DNA of 64,000 nucleotides. It comes from Siderastrea radians. Its lineage: Eukaryota; Cnidaria; Anthozoa; Scleractinia; Rhizangiidae. The position numbers and the translations under genes are program-made. The stretch covers positions 11,417,701 to 11,481,700 of the forward strand of contig OZ024888.1 in NCBI GenBank assembly GCA_964017195.1. Direction: 5' to 3'. The notes beneath the pieces are model-generated. The model worked only from the letters and a program-made list of their open reading frames with translations, did no database searches and was not told the origin of the DNA. This document shows, one piece after another, positions 21,940 through 34,146 of the stretch. Within the stretch, counting starts at the first letter, position 1; every line of letters starts with the position of its first letter.

Positions 21940-22011
21940 GCCGCGATCGTCTAGTGGTTAGGACCCTGCGTTGTGGCCGCAGTAACCCAGGTTCGAATCC
22001 TGGTCCCGGCA
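21940..22011 (+). tRNA. tRNA-His(GTG)-like, R copy 5 internal
   Basis: Matches 8099-8170 over its 72 nt: intact D, anticodon and T arms, C:C at 5:68, T6 downstream. Confidence 0.6.
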
Positions 22012-22261
22012 TTTTTTCTTGCTTTCTTGCCTTTTTTTGGTTGTCGTTTGTTTCCCTTCGCCTATTTTTCTTTCTGACTGAATTCGCTTAACTCATTTGA
22101 TTCCTTTTGCCTGTTTGTTTCGAAAGTAATTCGCATTCGCTTTAGTTTTGCTGTACTACAGTAGGTGATTGGTTAGAAAGTTCGTGTCACTTTCTTACTC
22201 TCCGAGAAGAAAAACCAAAACCTTGATCACACGCTTTTTTTCTTATTCTTAGCTCCTGTCA

Positions 22262-22807
22262 CATATGTTGCTCCTACAAAAAGTACCGAAAAACAGGTTG
22301 CATCGACTATCAACTGATCATGACAGCAGGTACATTGCGACAGACGCGAAGTTTCTAATACTGCTTGAAGTGAAGATTGACCCGGACCTTCATTCCACAA
22401 ACCCATAAGCGTTTGTTGAAGTTACAAACTCTCAGTGCAGAGTAAAAACTTAATTCTTCCAGGAAACCTCACCAGACATGCAAGTAAGAAAGTTATTTTT
22501 ATAGCGGTATCGTACAAATGACAGAAGTGCTATCTGGGGTGATGGCTCTTCGACTACTATCAGTTTAGTATTACGCACGCTCTGCGTACTTATGCATATG
22601 TACTTCCATGGTAACCGAAACTTGTTTTGTTGTCAGGAAAAAAAGTACTGCGCATACCAGTAAAGAGAAAATTTTCACTCACTAGGTTGATATGCGGTTG
22701 TCAGATGCAGCGTCAGATGGCCAAAAAAAAATGGAAGAAAAAGAAGTGGCAATATTTCGATTTTTGTGAATCAAACATTGAAAAAAAGTCATTTTGAGAT
22801 TGATAAC
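22262..22807 (+). repeat. Truncated block S copy 2
   Basis: Colinear with 13987-14530, then stops at GAGATTGATAACAA and jumps to sequence equivalent to 11683 (ATTTCTATTTCTCCACAG). The junction is a recombination or duplication breakpoint. Confidence 0.8.
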
Positions 22808-23167
22808 AAATTTCTATTTCTCCACAGTTTCTTCAAACACAGTTTCTTCAAACAATGACGACTCTGTTGGTGATGCTTGTTGGTGACCCTGTTGGAATTT
22901 CTGCTAAATTTAAATTCGCTCCAAAGTGATTTTTCTCGTCCATTTTTCTCGCTGGGTTGCTCGCGAGGAAAAAACTTTTCAGCTCACTTTGTTGTTGAGT
23001 GTTCATTGACCATATCTGGTCGCAGCCTGGTCGCGGCAGGTATATGAGCTGATAGCCTAGCTCCGTTCAGCCAATCAAAATGCTAGAAATCCAATATACC
23101 TAGTCCAGTTTTTAATAATTACTGTGATTCTTTCAGCGGTTGCTAAAATATTTCAGCTGCAAGCGTA

Positions 23168-23435
23168 GTAGCCTGCGTAGCAAGCGTTTCCGTAGGACTT
23201 TTCGCAGGTTTGAAGCTCTCTTTGCTTTTTGAACGAGCGAAAATTGGGGCGAGCGCAAAAAAGTGCGAGCAAGGGGGAGAGGAGGGAGGAAAGGAAAAGA
23301 GTTTCATTTTCTCGCCTCCCCTCCCCCTCCCCGCTCCTTCAGTGTTGCGCTCGCCCCAATTTTCGCGCCCCCGAAAAGGGAAAAATGCCTCGAACGGGCG
23401 GAAAAACCCACGGAAACGCTTGCTTCGCAGGCTAC
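23168..23435. mobile_element. GC-rich fold-back MITE, copy 2
   Basis: Duplicate of 12042-12309 with better-conserved ends (GTAGCCTGCG...CGCAGGCTAC), flanked by AAGCGTA and AAGGGTA. Present because its host block was copied. Confidence 0.8.
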
Positions 23436-24128
23436 AAGGGTAGGAGAATTGAGTTTTCAGAGTTTTCGTTTTAAGTTTTCGAAATTGCATGTTATTGTTT
23501 GGCACTTAATTTGCGTAATATCTTATATCAGCAGGGGCACCCAATGGTTCGTCGCGAGGAATAACTGTTCGGAAGGCCTAAAATCGCCTGAGATTTCTTC
23601 GGCGGAACATCACGCCGGACTTTCCTTACATGAGAACTTATTAGTTCCTATTGATGTCGGCGGGACAAATATTGCTTTCGTTTAGAGTACAAAATAAGGC
23701 CACTAGTATTTTTCAGAGAGCCAAAAGCAGCTCGGAAATTCGGCGAATAGGATTCTGTCGGCTAAAATTTTCTGCGCCCAAATTTTCAGCTAAAAAAATC
23801 GTAACAGGTCATTCTGTATCAGCTTACACAAATATGCCTTTAAAAAGCTCTGAAACAATCTAAGAAAGCAGGAAATGATATTTCAAGTATTTTGCTAAAA
23901 TATTCTCGTTCTTGGGTGCCCCTTTTTCAGTAGATCGGCACTGCTTAAGACCTGTACCCTTTTAGCGAAACTTTTCTAATCTTGCAAAGAAAGAAATGAT
24001 CAACGCGCAACTTGTCTGTCCAGTGAAAAAGAGAAAAGCCAGGAGGCTGCTTTGTTTAAACGAAGAGGTTAACAGGAAATGTTGTTATTTAATTGACCTG
24101 AAACCAGCTGCCTCCTCGGTGGCTCACA

Positions 24129-24200
24129 GCCGCGATCGTCTAGTGGTTAGGACCCTGCGTTGTGGCCGCAGTAACCCAGGTTCGAATCCTGGTCCCGGCA
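24129..24200 (+). tRNA. tRNA-His(GTG)-like, R copy 6 first
   Basis: Intact arms, acceptor C:C mismatch, T6 run downstream. Confidence 0.6.
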
Positions 24201-24788
24201 TTTTTTCTTGCTTTCTTGCCTTTTTTTGGTTGTCGTTTTTTTTGTCTTCGCCTATTTTTCTTTCTGACTGAATTCGCTTAACTCAATTGATTCCTTTTGC
24301 TTGTTTGTGTGGAAAGTAATTGGCATTCGCTTTAGTTTTGCTGGCTACAGTATGTGATTGGTTAGAAAGTTCGTGTCACTTTCTTACTCTCCGAGAAGAA
24401 AAACCAAAACCTTGATCACACGCTTTTTTTCTTATTCTTAGCTCCTGTCACATGTATTTGCTTTGATCTACAATTGCTTCATTGCGTTGTTTGGATTTGT
24501 TGTGAATGATCAGGGTAATTTCTTTGGCTTTGGTTTCATGACCTTCACACTTAATGGACAACCGCTCTCAGCCGACAGCTTTCAGTATTTCAAGTCATTG
24601 AACCACTTTTTGTATTTCTCAATTAAAAATCGTTTTTCTTTTGTGTTAGTTAGCAAATGAAAAAGGTTTAATAAACTCTTTTATTCTAGCCAGGAGGCTG
24701 CTTTGTTTAAACGAAGAGGTTAACAGGAAATGTTTTGAAATGTGTTATTTTATTGCCTCGAAACCAGCTGCCTCCTCGGTGGCTCACA

Positions 24789-24860
24789 GCCGCGATCGTC
24801 TAGTGGTTAGGACCCTGCGTTGTGGCCGCAGTAACCCAGGTTCGAAACCTGGTCCCGGCA
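24789..24860 (+). tRNA. tRNA-His(GTG)-like, R copy 6 second
   Basis: As 13660-13731 but with T-loop TTCGAAA, still compatible with the B box; downstream ATTTACTC. Confidence 0.57.
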
Positions 24861-25112
24861 TTTACTCTTGCTTTCTTGCCTTTTTTTTGGTGGTCGTTTT
24901 TTTCTCTTCGCCTATTTTTCTTTCTGACTGAATTCGCTTAACTCAATTGATTCCTTTTGCTTGTTTGTGTGGAAAGTAATTCGCATTCGCTTTAGTTTTG
25001 CTGTAGTACAGTATGTGATTGGTTAGAAAGTTCGTGTCGCTTTCTTACTCTCCGAAAAGAAAAACCAAAACCTTGATCACACGCTTTTTTTCTTATTCTT
25101 AGCTCCTGTCAC

Positions 25113-27911
25113 ATATGTTGCTCCTACAAAAAAGTACCGAAAAACAGGTTGCATCGACTATCAACTGATCATGACAGCAGGTACATTGCGACAGACGCGA
25201 AGTTTCTAATACTGCTTGAAGTGAAGATTGACCCGGACCTTCATTCCACAAACCCATAAGCGTTTGTTGAAGTTACAAACTCTCAGTGCAGAGTAAAAAC
25301 TTAATTCTTCCAGGAAACCTCACCAGACATGCAAGTAAGAAAGTTATTTTTATAGCGGTATCGTACAAATGACAGAAGTGCTATCTGGGGTGATGGCTCT
25401 TCGACTACTATCAGTTTAGTATTACGCACGCTCTGCGTACTTATGCATATGTACTTCCATGGTAACCGAAACTTGTTTTGTTGTCAGGAAAAAAAGTACT
25501 GCGCATACCAGTAAAGAGAAACTTTTCACTCACTAGGTTGATATGCGGTTGTCAGATGCAGCATCAGATGGCCAAAAAAAAAAGTGGAAGAAAAAGAAGT
25601 GGCAATATTTCGATTTTTGTGAATCAAACATTGAAAAAAAGTCATTTTGAGATTGATAACAATCGAACGATAGCGAAAAAGAACAAAACGATTCTTGTTG
25701 TTGCTATTTTTTTTTCAGCTGCGCTAAGAAATCTTACCTTGTGAACGACCTTGCAGTTAGCGTGGTATCCTTGTAAAAGCATCTATTGACAACGCTGTCA
25801 TAAGTAAAAGTGAGATCTTTAGCCGTCAACGGAGCTTTTCTCTTCTTGCAAGAGAAGCACAAATTCTTTTTCTACGAAAAACGGAGAGAAGTCAAGTGAA
25901 TGTTTTGACGTCATAATAGGAATACAACACAGCGTGCGCGAGATGAGTCGGCAAAACTCGCTTCCAGTTTTCTCTTGTTTTATCCACGCCTTGCTTCTTT
26001 GCCCAGCACAATTATTGTTTATAAATCTATGCCTACGTTTCGGCTAACTAATTCATTGCGTTCGATTGTGCCTAGCTTTTATTGGCTATGAATTTCAAAA
26101 CAGAATTAAATCCAAATATGTGATAAAAAACCAAGCCCACTGGGTAAAAAGACAAAAGACGCATTTCTACAGAGTAAGTCTCAATCTGAAGCAAAATGTT
26201 CACCCGCGAATACCAGTGAGAAGATGAACTATTGGCGACTCTGTGTATTGTTTTGACTCCTTTGTTTTAGCTAGGACACAGCAGTTTCTTTCTGGTATTT
26301 GTGTGCCTGTTTTACTTTAATATTTCATTCAGCGGTCTCGGTGAAGTCGAAACTGGACTACGAAAACGAAAAATACTACAATTGTAGTTAGTAGAGTATT
26401 CAGTTACATTATCTCAGTTTTCATGAATCTCCTTTTAGAAAAACCAGTGAGACGATGAACTATTGGCGACTCTGTGTATTGTTTTGCCTGCTTTGTTTTA
26501 GCTAGGACACAGCAATGGACACAACAGTTTCTTTCTGGTATTTGTGTGCCTGTTTTACTTTAGTATTTCATTCAGCGGTCTCGGTGAAGTCGAAACTGGA
26601 ATACGAAAACGAAAAATACTACAATTGTAGTTAGTAGAGTATTCAGTTACATTATCTCAGTGTTCATGAATCTCTTTTTGGTAAAGCCTCTTTGACCCAC
26701 TAAGCAACTCTGGCTGAATTCTTTTGGCAACATTGATTCCCACCATGCCATTCCCGCCAATTCTTAGCGGAGCTAACGTTTCACTCAAGTCAGTGTCAGA
26801 CAGGTCTAACATTTGTATATTAGGCCGTAGTAAGGTTTACGCCGCCAACTAGTGGCATCTTCTTGTCCTTCCGGCGAGAAAAAAAATTCACCGTATAGCA
26901 GTTCCCAATTTACAATCAACTTAGAAAAGGAATGAAATGTTGAGTTTTCAAGCAAGGTCTCGTTAGCGCTGCCACTGAGCCATTTCTTCTGTTTTGCTGC
27001 TCGTGTTCCTTCGGTTCCTTTTTCTTTTTGGATAACATTTTACGTGATTTTGTAATATTTGGCATGCAATATTGTAATAGTTTATGTGTAATATTGTAAC
27101 ATTTTGTACTTATAATCATACGAGTGATTAATCAAACAACTGCGGGAGTCCGATTTGTTTTTTAAAATCACGAGTACTGGTTGCTGACAAAGTTGGACTA
27201 CACAAAATCCTGTTAACAAAATTCGAGGGAAAATGGCGATAGGTTAAACTAAGTGGTGAAGAAATTAACTACAGATATGGACTCTTCTTCAGCTCGTGAA
27301 AAGCCGGAACCCATTCATGCTAAGTGCTACTGTCCTATTATAGCACGCTTACTTTCTAATTACTGACCAGTTACTGACGCGTGACGCGTACACTGTCCAA
27401 TTAATGCTCAAATTAGGCAGCTAAAAACCAATCAGGTTCGAGAATTTTGTAGTTTGAGTTATATTTAGTTTAAACACCTAAATCTATAAATGAAAGATGC
27501 AGTAATAAGATCCAGTAACCCAGGTTCGATCCTGGTCACGGTATTTCGTTTTTGTTTTTTTGTTTTTTTGTTTTGTTTTGTTTTGTTATTTAATTTTTGA
27601 TTATTTAATTAATTATCTAATTTTTACTATGGAATAGGTTGGCTTTTTAAACTAAGACTTAAGGCTTAAAGACTTTTCAAGTTGATGTTTATTAAACATT
27701 AGTGGCTCACTTAGATTATTTTTATTTTTTTTTCTACGTTTTTTCACTATCCTCAACGCTCCTTAAGAGCATAGGACATCTACAGTTCTCCACTCGTCTC
27801 TATACCGGACTCTGCGTTTCATCTCCCCTCAAGGTTTAGTTTGCGTTATAATGTTTAGATTAGTCGTATTAAAGTTATGTATTCCTGATGATTTTACCGT
27901 GGTTAAATAAA

Positions 27912-27963
<52 letters not shown>

Positions 27964-28107
27964 GCAACTGACATAATTCTTGTAAACTCCCCCAAGTGCT
28001 TTCAGATCCTTAATCCGGCTTCTTCGCAATTCAGCTGATGTCATTCAAACGGTTGGAAGTGTGAAGTGGAAGTGTTCGCGCCGGCCACACACGATGCAAA
28101 AGTCCCG
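25113..28107 (+). repeat. Block S copy 3
   Basis: Matches 13985-16950 at about 11.13 kb offset with few differences, apart from (AAT)n length and a small deletion near 27320 (TAATATAAGTG region). Ends abruptly inside the (AAC)n-tailed element at AAGTCCCGAAT. Confidence 0.88.
27513..27962 (+). mobile_element. 5'-deleted tRNA-His SINE, second truncated copy
   Basis: Same truncated form as 16388-16810 but with about twice as many AAT units in the tail. A clear case of microsatellite length change between otherwise near-identical copies. Confidence 0.65.
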
Positions 28108-29249
28108 AATTACATTATCTCAGTTTTCATGAATCTCCTTTTGGTTAAACCTGTTTGACCCACACCAAGCAACTCTGGCTGAATTCTCTTGGCAACATTG
28201 ATTCCCACCATGCCATTCCCGCCAATTCTTAGCGGAGCTAACATTTCACTCAAGTCAGTGTCAGACAGGTCTAACATTTGTATATTAGGCCGTAGTAAGG
28301 TTTACGCCGCCAACTAGTGGCATCTTCTTGTTCTTCCGGCGAGAAAAAAAAATCACCGTATAGCAGTTCGCAATTCACAATCAACTTAGACAAAGAATGA
28401 AATGTTGAGTTTTCAAGCAAGGTCTCGTTAGCGCTGCCACTGAGCCATTTCTTCTGTTTTGCTATTCGTGTTCCTTCGGTTCCTTTTTCTTTTTGGATAA
28501 CATTTTACGTGATTTTGTAATATTTGGCATGCAATATTGTAATAGTTTATGTGTAATATTGTAACATTTTGTACTTAATCATACGAGTGATTAATCAAAC
28601 AATTGTATATAATTGGATTGTATCAGCTTACACAAATATGCCTTTAAAAAGCTCTGAAACAATCTAAGAAAGCAGGAAATGATATTTCAAGTGTTTTGCT
28701 AAAATTTTCTCGTTCTTGGGTGCCCTTTTTTCAGTAGATCGGCACTGCTTAAGACCTGTACCCTTTTAGCGAAACTTTTCTAATCTTGCAAAGAAAGAAA
28801 TGATCAACGCGCAACTTGTCTGTCCAGTGAGAAAGAGAAAAGCCAGGAGGCTGCTTTGTTTAAACGAAGAGGTTAACAGGAAATGTTGTTATTTTATAGC
28901 ATTGCAACCAGCTGCCTCCTCGGTGGCTCACAGCCGCGATCGTCTAGTGGTTAGAACCCTGCGCTGTGGCCGCAGTAACCCAGGTTCGAATCCTGGTCTC
29001 GGCATTTTTTCTTGCTTTCTTGCCTTTTTTTGGTTGTCGTTTTTTTCTCTTCGCCTATTTTTCTTTCTGACTGAATTCGCTTAACTCAATTGATTCCTTT
29101 TGCTTGTTTGTGTGGAAAGTAATTCGCATTCGCTTTAGTTTTGCTGTACTACAGTATGTGATTGGTTAGAAAGTTCGTGTCACTTTCTTACTCTCCGAAA
29201 AAAAAAAACAAAACCTTGATCACACGCCTTTTTTTCTTATGCTTAGCTC
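28104..29249 (+). repeat. S fragment joined to R fragment
   Basis: 28104-28614 repeats 15516-16005 of block S; at about 28617 it switches to block R (equivalent to 12686: TTGTATCAGCTTACAC) and runs to 29249, carrying one tRNA-His. Confidence 0.8.
28933..29004 (+). tRNA. tRNA-His(GTG)-like, variant anticodon arm
   Basis: 72 nt. Anticodon loop CTGTGGC keeps GTG with U33; D-arm has GAAC for GGAC (one stem change) and the acceptor 3' strand is TCTCGGC, leaving C:U at 5:68. The most diverged of the intact-T-arm copies. Confidence 0.5.
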
Positions 29250-30603
29250 CTGTCACATATGTTGCTCCTACAAAAAAGTAGCGAAAAAACAGGTTGCATC
29301 GACTATCAACTGATCATGACAGCAGGTACATTGCGACAGATGCGAAGTTTCTAATACTGCTTGAAGTGAAGATTGACCCGGACCTTCATTCCACAAACCC
29401 ATAAGCGTTTGTTGAAGTTACAGACTCTCAGTGCAGAGTAAAAACTTAATTCTTCCAGGAAACCTCACCAGACATGCAGGTAAGAAAGTTATAGCGGTAA
29501 GTTATAACGGTAAGATATAGCGGTATCGTACAAGTTATAGCGGTATCGTACAAATGACAGAAGTGCTATCTGGGGTGATGGCTCTTCGACTACTATCAGT
29601 TTAGTATTACGCACGCTCTGGGCACTTATGCATATGTACTTCCATGGTAACCGAAACTTGTTTTGTTGTCAGGAAAAAAAGTACTGCGCATACCAGTAAA
29701 GAGAAAATTTTCACCCACTAGTTTGATATGCGGTTGTCAGATTCAGCATCAGATGGCCAAAAAAATGGGAGAAAAATAAGTTGCAATATTTCGATTTTTG
29801 TGAATCAAACATTGAAAAAAAAGACATTTTGAAATTGATAATAATCGAACGATAGCGAAAAAGAACAAAACGATTCCTGTTGTTGCTGCTTTTTTTTTCA
29901 GCTGCGCTAAGAAATCTTACCTTGTGAACGACCTTGCAGTTAGCGTGATATCCTTGTAAAAGCATCTATTGGCATCGCTGTCATAAGTAAAAGTGAGATC
30001 TTTAGCCGTCAACGGAGCTTTTCTCTTCTTGCAAGAGAAGCACAAATTCTTTTTCTACGAAAAACGGAGAGAAGTCAAGTGAATGTTTTTGACGTCATAA
30101 TAGGAATATAACACAGCGTGCGCGAGATGAGTCGGCAAAACTCGCTTCCAGGTTTCTCTTGTTTTATCCACGCCTTGCTTCTTTGCCCAGCACAATTATT
30201 GTTTATGTCTATGCCTTCGTTTCGGCTAACTAATTCATTGCGTTCGATTGTGCCTAGCTTCTATTGGCTATGAATTTCAAAACAGAATTAAATCAAAACA
30301 TGTGATAAAAAACCAGGCCCACTGGGTAAAAAGACAAAAGACGCATTTCTATAGAGTAAGCCTCAATCTGAAGCAAAATGTTCACTCGTGAATACCAGTG
30401 AGACGATGAACTATTGGCGACTCTGTGTATTGTTTTGACTGCTTTGTTTTAGCTGGGACACAGCAATGGACACAGCAGTTTCTTTCTGGTATTTGTGTAC
30501 CTGTTTTTCTTTAGTATTTCATTCAGCGGTCAATGTGAAGTCGAAACTGGACTTCGAAAACGAAAAATACTACAACTGTAGTTAGTGGAGTATTCAGTTG
30601 CCA
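29250..30603 (+). repeat. Block S copy 4, first part
   Basis: Colinear with 13985-15510 but more diverged. It contains a short local triplication around GTTATAGCGGTA (29485-29550) and lacks one of the two internal tandem halves. Interrupted at 30603 by a 1.9-kb insertion. Confidence 0.8.
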
Positions 30604-32515
30604 TCGGGCAGAATGCGTGGACATCATTAATTATTCATGACCGCTGAAGCGGCAAATTTAAATGGAGCGCGCTTTGAAAAGCCCGGGATAAGAGAAGAAA
30701 GGGGCTAAATTGGCTCAGTAGCGTTGGTAAAATTCGTTTTTCTGATTTCCAGAAGTCATAACTGAAAAATCCACGCGCGGCTTTTTGAAGAGGAATGCTG
30801 TATCTGTCATTTTGTCTTTAAACGAATGAGTTTTGCACAGTTTAAAGACTATCCCTTTACACTTGAAAATGCCAAAAAAACGGGCCTTTTTCGTATGGAA
30901 GCCACTTTCAACAGCGATTTTCTTGAAACTTACACCGACTTCCAAATTTCCACGCACGGTGAATGGAAGATTGATCTTTTCTTGAACAGAATCCGTTTAA
31001 ACTTTGAAAATTGGTGAAAAAGAACCACTATCCCTTTCAGTTTTAAAATTTTAAGTTTGAATAAGTTCCAAAATGGCGCGTCTTGCCCGGGCGAGCTATT
31101 GTTCTGAAGCCCACGACTGAATAACAATGGTTGTCAAGACTATAACAATACCCTATTCAACAAAACTACTCAGATGTAAAATGCCTCGTTAACTAATCAG
31201 TTGCCGCGAACTTTGAAACTGATCTCGGTGCACCAGCTGGTTTATTTATGTTCAATGTGCCGATCAGACCGCAAGATGAACAAGGAAAACGAAAATGCCC
31301 TAATGGATATCGCTTATTAGACAAAATATTTTCTTTTAGCAAAGAGAGAACACAAAGGAATTCAAAGCCACAAGAAATGGTTTCTGTTCGGTCGCTGTCA
31401 GTACGATTGCTAATAGAAAGGCGCACTGATCGCAGTCAGTCTATAAACTAACAAATGTTTGTAATAGATGCAATCACGGAACCGCTTGTGTGTCACATAT
31501 CCTAATGTTCGCTACGATCGCTGGCCACGATCGAGTTTTAGATTTTTGGCTCTGTTAGGGAATGTAAACTTACTTAGGAAATGGAAATGGAAATGGTCTT
31601 TAATGGTTATTCCTTGACAGGCTTTTCAATAACTATTTACAATAATATAATAATAATTAATACTAAGATCCTAATGTACAATAAATAGCATAAAAATTAT
31701 CTAATAAATATATATGTATATATCAATGAGTATCAATGCGTAATATTATCATAATAGAGCGTTTTTCAAATGAGTGTCGTAAAACCAAAACGAAAGTAAT
31801 TACCCCAGCCAATCACAACAAAGACAAATTACCCAATGAACCAATCAGAACTCGAAGCAAATGCATGTAACCGGCGCCAAGCGCGGGAAAACGCGTGCGA
31901 GCGCGAGCAAGTCGCGACTGATTGGTTTGAGTTTTACTCCTGATTGGTCGAGAAAGTGGCACGAGATTTTTTAACCAATCACAGAGCGAAGTAAAGCAAA
32001 ACCAAAGCAAAACACGAATTACTTTCGGCTCTAAACTACTGAGTAATTTACCCAGAAACAAAACATTACAGTGTCTGCCGCTTGCGCACTTAAACCACAA
32101 ACCCCGCCACAAACAAGCGAAATGCTGAATTTATTTACGACACAATCATCTCGCTCTCGCAATGATGATTCGACATAACTTTTTTTCTGTGTTGTAATTT
32201 TTGCCCAGACGAAACCACTCTAAAATGCCCATGCAATACCGGATCAAAATGGAAAACCGTTTCCTGAAATGTTCTACGCGAAATATGCGCATATGTCAGT
32301 GATATGTTCGACATTACGAGACAAAAGGTTAAACAATAGCTCGCTCCATTCATTGTTTAGTTTGTCGGCTACTTCATGATAATGAGTATCGCCGTGCGTT
32401 TATGGCAACCAATGAATTAAGTCCTTTCTAAGCGTCTATAAATAATAACGCGCGATATGACAGATCTACAAACTTTCTTGAACTGGAAGTAAATGTCCCG
32501 AGAACAATAGGCATT
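30604..32515. other. 1.9-kb insertion in block S, unidentified
   Basis: Block S words (GAAAACGAAAAATACTACAA...TATTCAGTT) occur on both sides (30557-30602 and 32522-32568). Edges carry opposed words GCAGAATGC (about 30608) and GCATTCTGC (about 32510), possibly short terminal inverted repeats. Frames at 30826-31017 and 31193-31426 have no recognisable domain. A (GGAAAT)n-like tract near 31578 next to CTTTAATGGTTATTCC may be a minus-strand retroelement tail. Confidence 0.45.
31757..32040. mobile_element. Degenerate inverted-repeat element
   Basis: Starts GAGCGTTTTTCAAATGAGTG and has GAAAGTAATTA near the left and AATTACTTTCGG near the right in opposite senses, with several ...CCAATCA.../...TGATTGG... 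words in both orientations. The layout resembles a MITE family I recall from coral genomes; the 99-codon minus frame over it is not a gene. Confidence 0.5.
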
Positions 32516-33125
32516 CTGCGCGAAAACGAAAAATACTACAATTGTAGTTATTAGAGTATTCAGTTACATTAACTCAGTTTTCATGAATCTCCTTTTGGTA
32601 AAATCTGTTTGACCCACTAAGCAACTCTGGCTGAATTCTCTTGCATGGCAACATTGATTCTCACCATGCCATTCCCGCCAATTCTTAGCCGAGCTAACGT
32701 TTCACTCAAGTCAGTGTCAGACAGGTCTAACATTTGTATATTAGGTCGTAGTAAGGTTTACGCCGCCAACTAGTGGCATCTTCTTGTCCTTCCAGCGAGA
32801 AAAAAAAAATCACCGTATAGCAGTTCCCAACTTAGAAAAAGAATGAAATGTTGAGTTTTCAAGCAAGGTCTCGTTAGCGCTGCCACTGAGCCATTTCTTC
32901 TGTTTTGCTGTTCGTGTTCCTTCATTCCACTAACCCATAAGCGTTTGCTGAAGTTACAAACTCTCAGTGCAGAGTAAAAACTTAATTCTTCCAGGAAACC
33001 TCACCAGACATGCAAGTAAGAAAGTTATTTTTATAGAAGTGCTATCTGGGGGGATGGCTCTTCGACTACTATCAGTTTAGCATTACGCACGATGAGTCGG
33101 CAAAACTCGCTTCCGGTCCAGTTTT
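32516..33125 (+). repeat. Block S copy 4, rearranged remainder
   Basis: Runs as 15490-15870, then at CCTTCATTCCA jumps back to the equivalent of 14110-14300 with a further small deletion (TTATAGAAGTGC), and ends in ACTCGCTTCC before the palindrome. CCTTC microhomology is present at the junction. Confidence 0.7.
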
Positions 33126-33297
33126 CTCCAGCTGGTCATTAAATTGGTTCGTAATATACCCGGGAAAGACGAAGATGAAATTATGAATATATGGAATTCA
33201 TATATTTGAACTGCGGAATGAAGAAATAAATGTAAAGAAGATCCTCGCAGTTATTAACGCAACTTTTGCAGTTGCGAAAAGAAAGCCTGAAAAAATC

Positions 33298-33369
33298 AGG
33301 CTTGCCGGGATTCGAACCCTGACCTCTGCGATACCGGTGCAGCGCTCTAACCAATTGAGCTAACAAGCC
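33298..33369 (-). tRNA. tRNA-Thr(GGT)-like sequence, left palindrome arm
   Basis: Mirror of the plus-strand copy at 33430. Same base sequence by eye, so it shares its defects (C at position 33, imperfect anticodon and acceptor/T stems). Confidence 0.35.
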
Positions 33370-33429
33370 AACTGGGAGCTGGTCTTTCCCGGGTATATTA
33401 CGAACCAATTTAATGACCAGCTCCCAGTT

Positions 33430-33501
33430 GGCTTGTTAGCTCAATTGGTTAGAGCGCTGCACCGGTATCGCAGAGGTCAGGGTTCGAATCCCGGCAAGCC
33501 T
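33430..33501 (+). tRNA. tRNA-Thr(GGT)-like sequence, right palindrome arm
   Basis: GGCTTGT-TA-GCTC...GAGC, loop CCGGTAT, B box GGTTCGAATCC, acceptor 3' GCAAGCC. The anticodon would be GGT (Thr), but position 33 is C, the anticodon stem ends in an A:C pair and the T-stem/acceptor register is off by one, so it is more likely a tRNA-derived repeat than a working gene. Confidence 0.4.
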
Positions 33502-34146
33502 GATTTTTTCAGGCTTTCTTTTCGCAACTGCAAAAGTTGCGTTAATAACTGCGAGGATCTTCTTTACATTTATTTCTTCATTCCGCAGTTCAAATATATG
33601 AATTCCATATATTCATAATTTCAATATTGTAATAGTTTATGTGTAATATTGTAACATTTTGTACCTATAATCATACGCGTGATTAATCAAACAACTGCGG
33701 GAGTCCGATTTGTTTTTTTTTAAATCACGAGTAGTGGTTGCTGACAAAGTTGGACTACACAAAATCCTGTTAACAAAATTCGAGGGAAAATGGCGATAGG
33801 TTAAACTAAGTGGTGAAGAAATTAACTACAGATATGGAATCTTCTTCAGTTCGTGAAAAGCCGGAACCCATTCATGCTAAGTGCTACTGTCCTATTATAG
33901 CACGCTTACTTTCTAATTACTGACCGGTTACTGACGCATGACGCGTACACTGTCAGGTTCGAGAATTTTGTAGTTTGTTATATTTAGTTTAAAAACCTAA
34001 ATCTATAAATGAATAATGCAGTAATAGGGATGCAATCATTTGACGTCATATGAACAGTATTATATTGTGAGGTTTCTCTCAGTTTCTGAAGTGATCATCA
34101 CTTTGTTTTCGGTTGTATTCTCCATCCACCTCCCCGGTGGCTCATA

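Larger units (their letters stand above)
19681..22260 (+). repeat. Block R copy 4 and part of 5
   Basis: Resumes block R at the point equivalent to about 5810 (GTGGAAAGTGATTCGCATTCGC) and is colinear with 5810-8410 at an offset of about 13.88 kb, closely matching copy 1/2 down to the damaged tRNA. It includes the TTA MITE, the degenerate tRNA and two tRNA-His copies. 19360-19680, just upstream, is unique sequence with no supported gene. Confidence 0.85.
22808..25112 (+). repeat. Block R copy 6 with insertion remnant
   Basis: Colinear with 11683-13984 (offset about 11.13 kb), including the end of the 2.2-kb insertion, the GC-rich MITE, both tRNA-His copies and the internal jump (here TCTAGCCAGGAGGCTG). 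Together with 25113-28107 it is a duplicate, more than 5 kb long, of 11683-16950. Confidence 0.88.
33130..33622. mobile_element. Palindrome with tRNA-Thr-like sequence on each arm
   Basis: Arms of 207 bp (33177-33383 and 33416-33622) look perfectly complementary by eye, around a 32-bp spacer. The spacer plus flanking bases (33383-33422) is again inverted at 33130-33169, so the left outer side is a partial further duplicate. Each arm carries a 72-nt tRNA-like sequence with D-arm, GGT anticodon position and GGTTCGAATCC B box. The long mirrored open frames (33181-33408 minus, 33433-33618 plus) are translations of this. Confidence 0.85.

Noticed and set aside
33181..33618. Mirrored frames with LVRALHRYRRGQGSNPG
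   Set aside because: Translation of the tRNA-Thr-like sequence on both arms of the palindrome; not a protein family.
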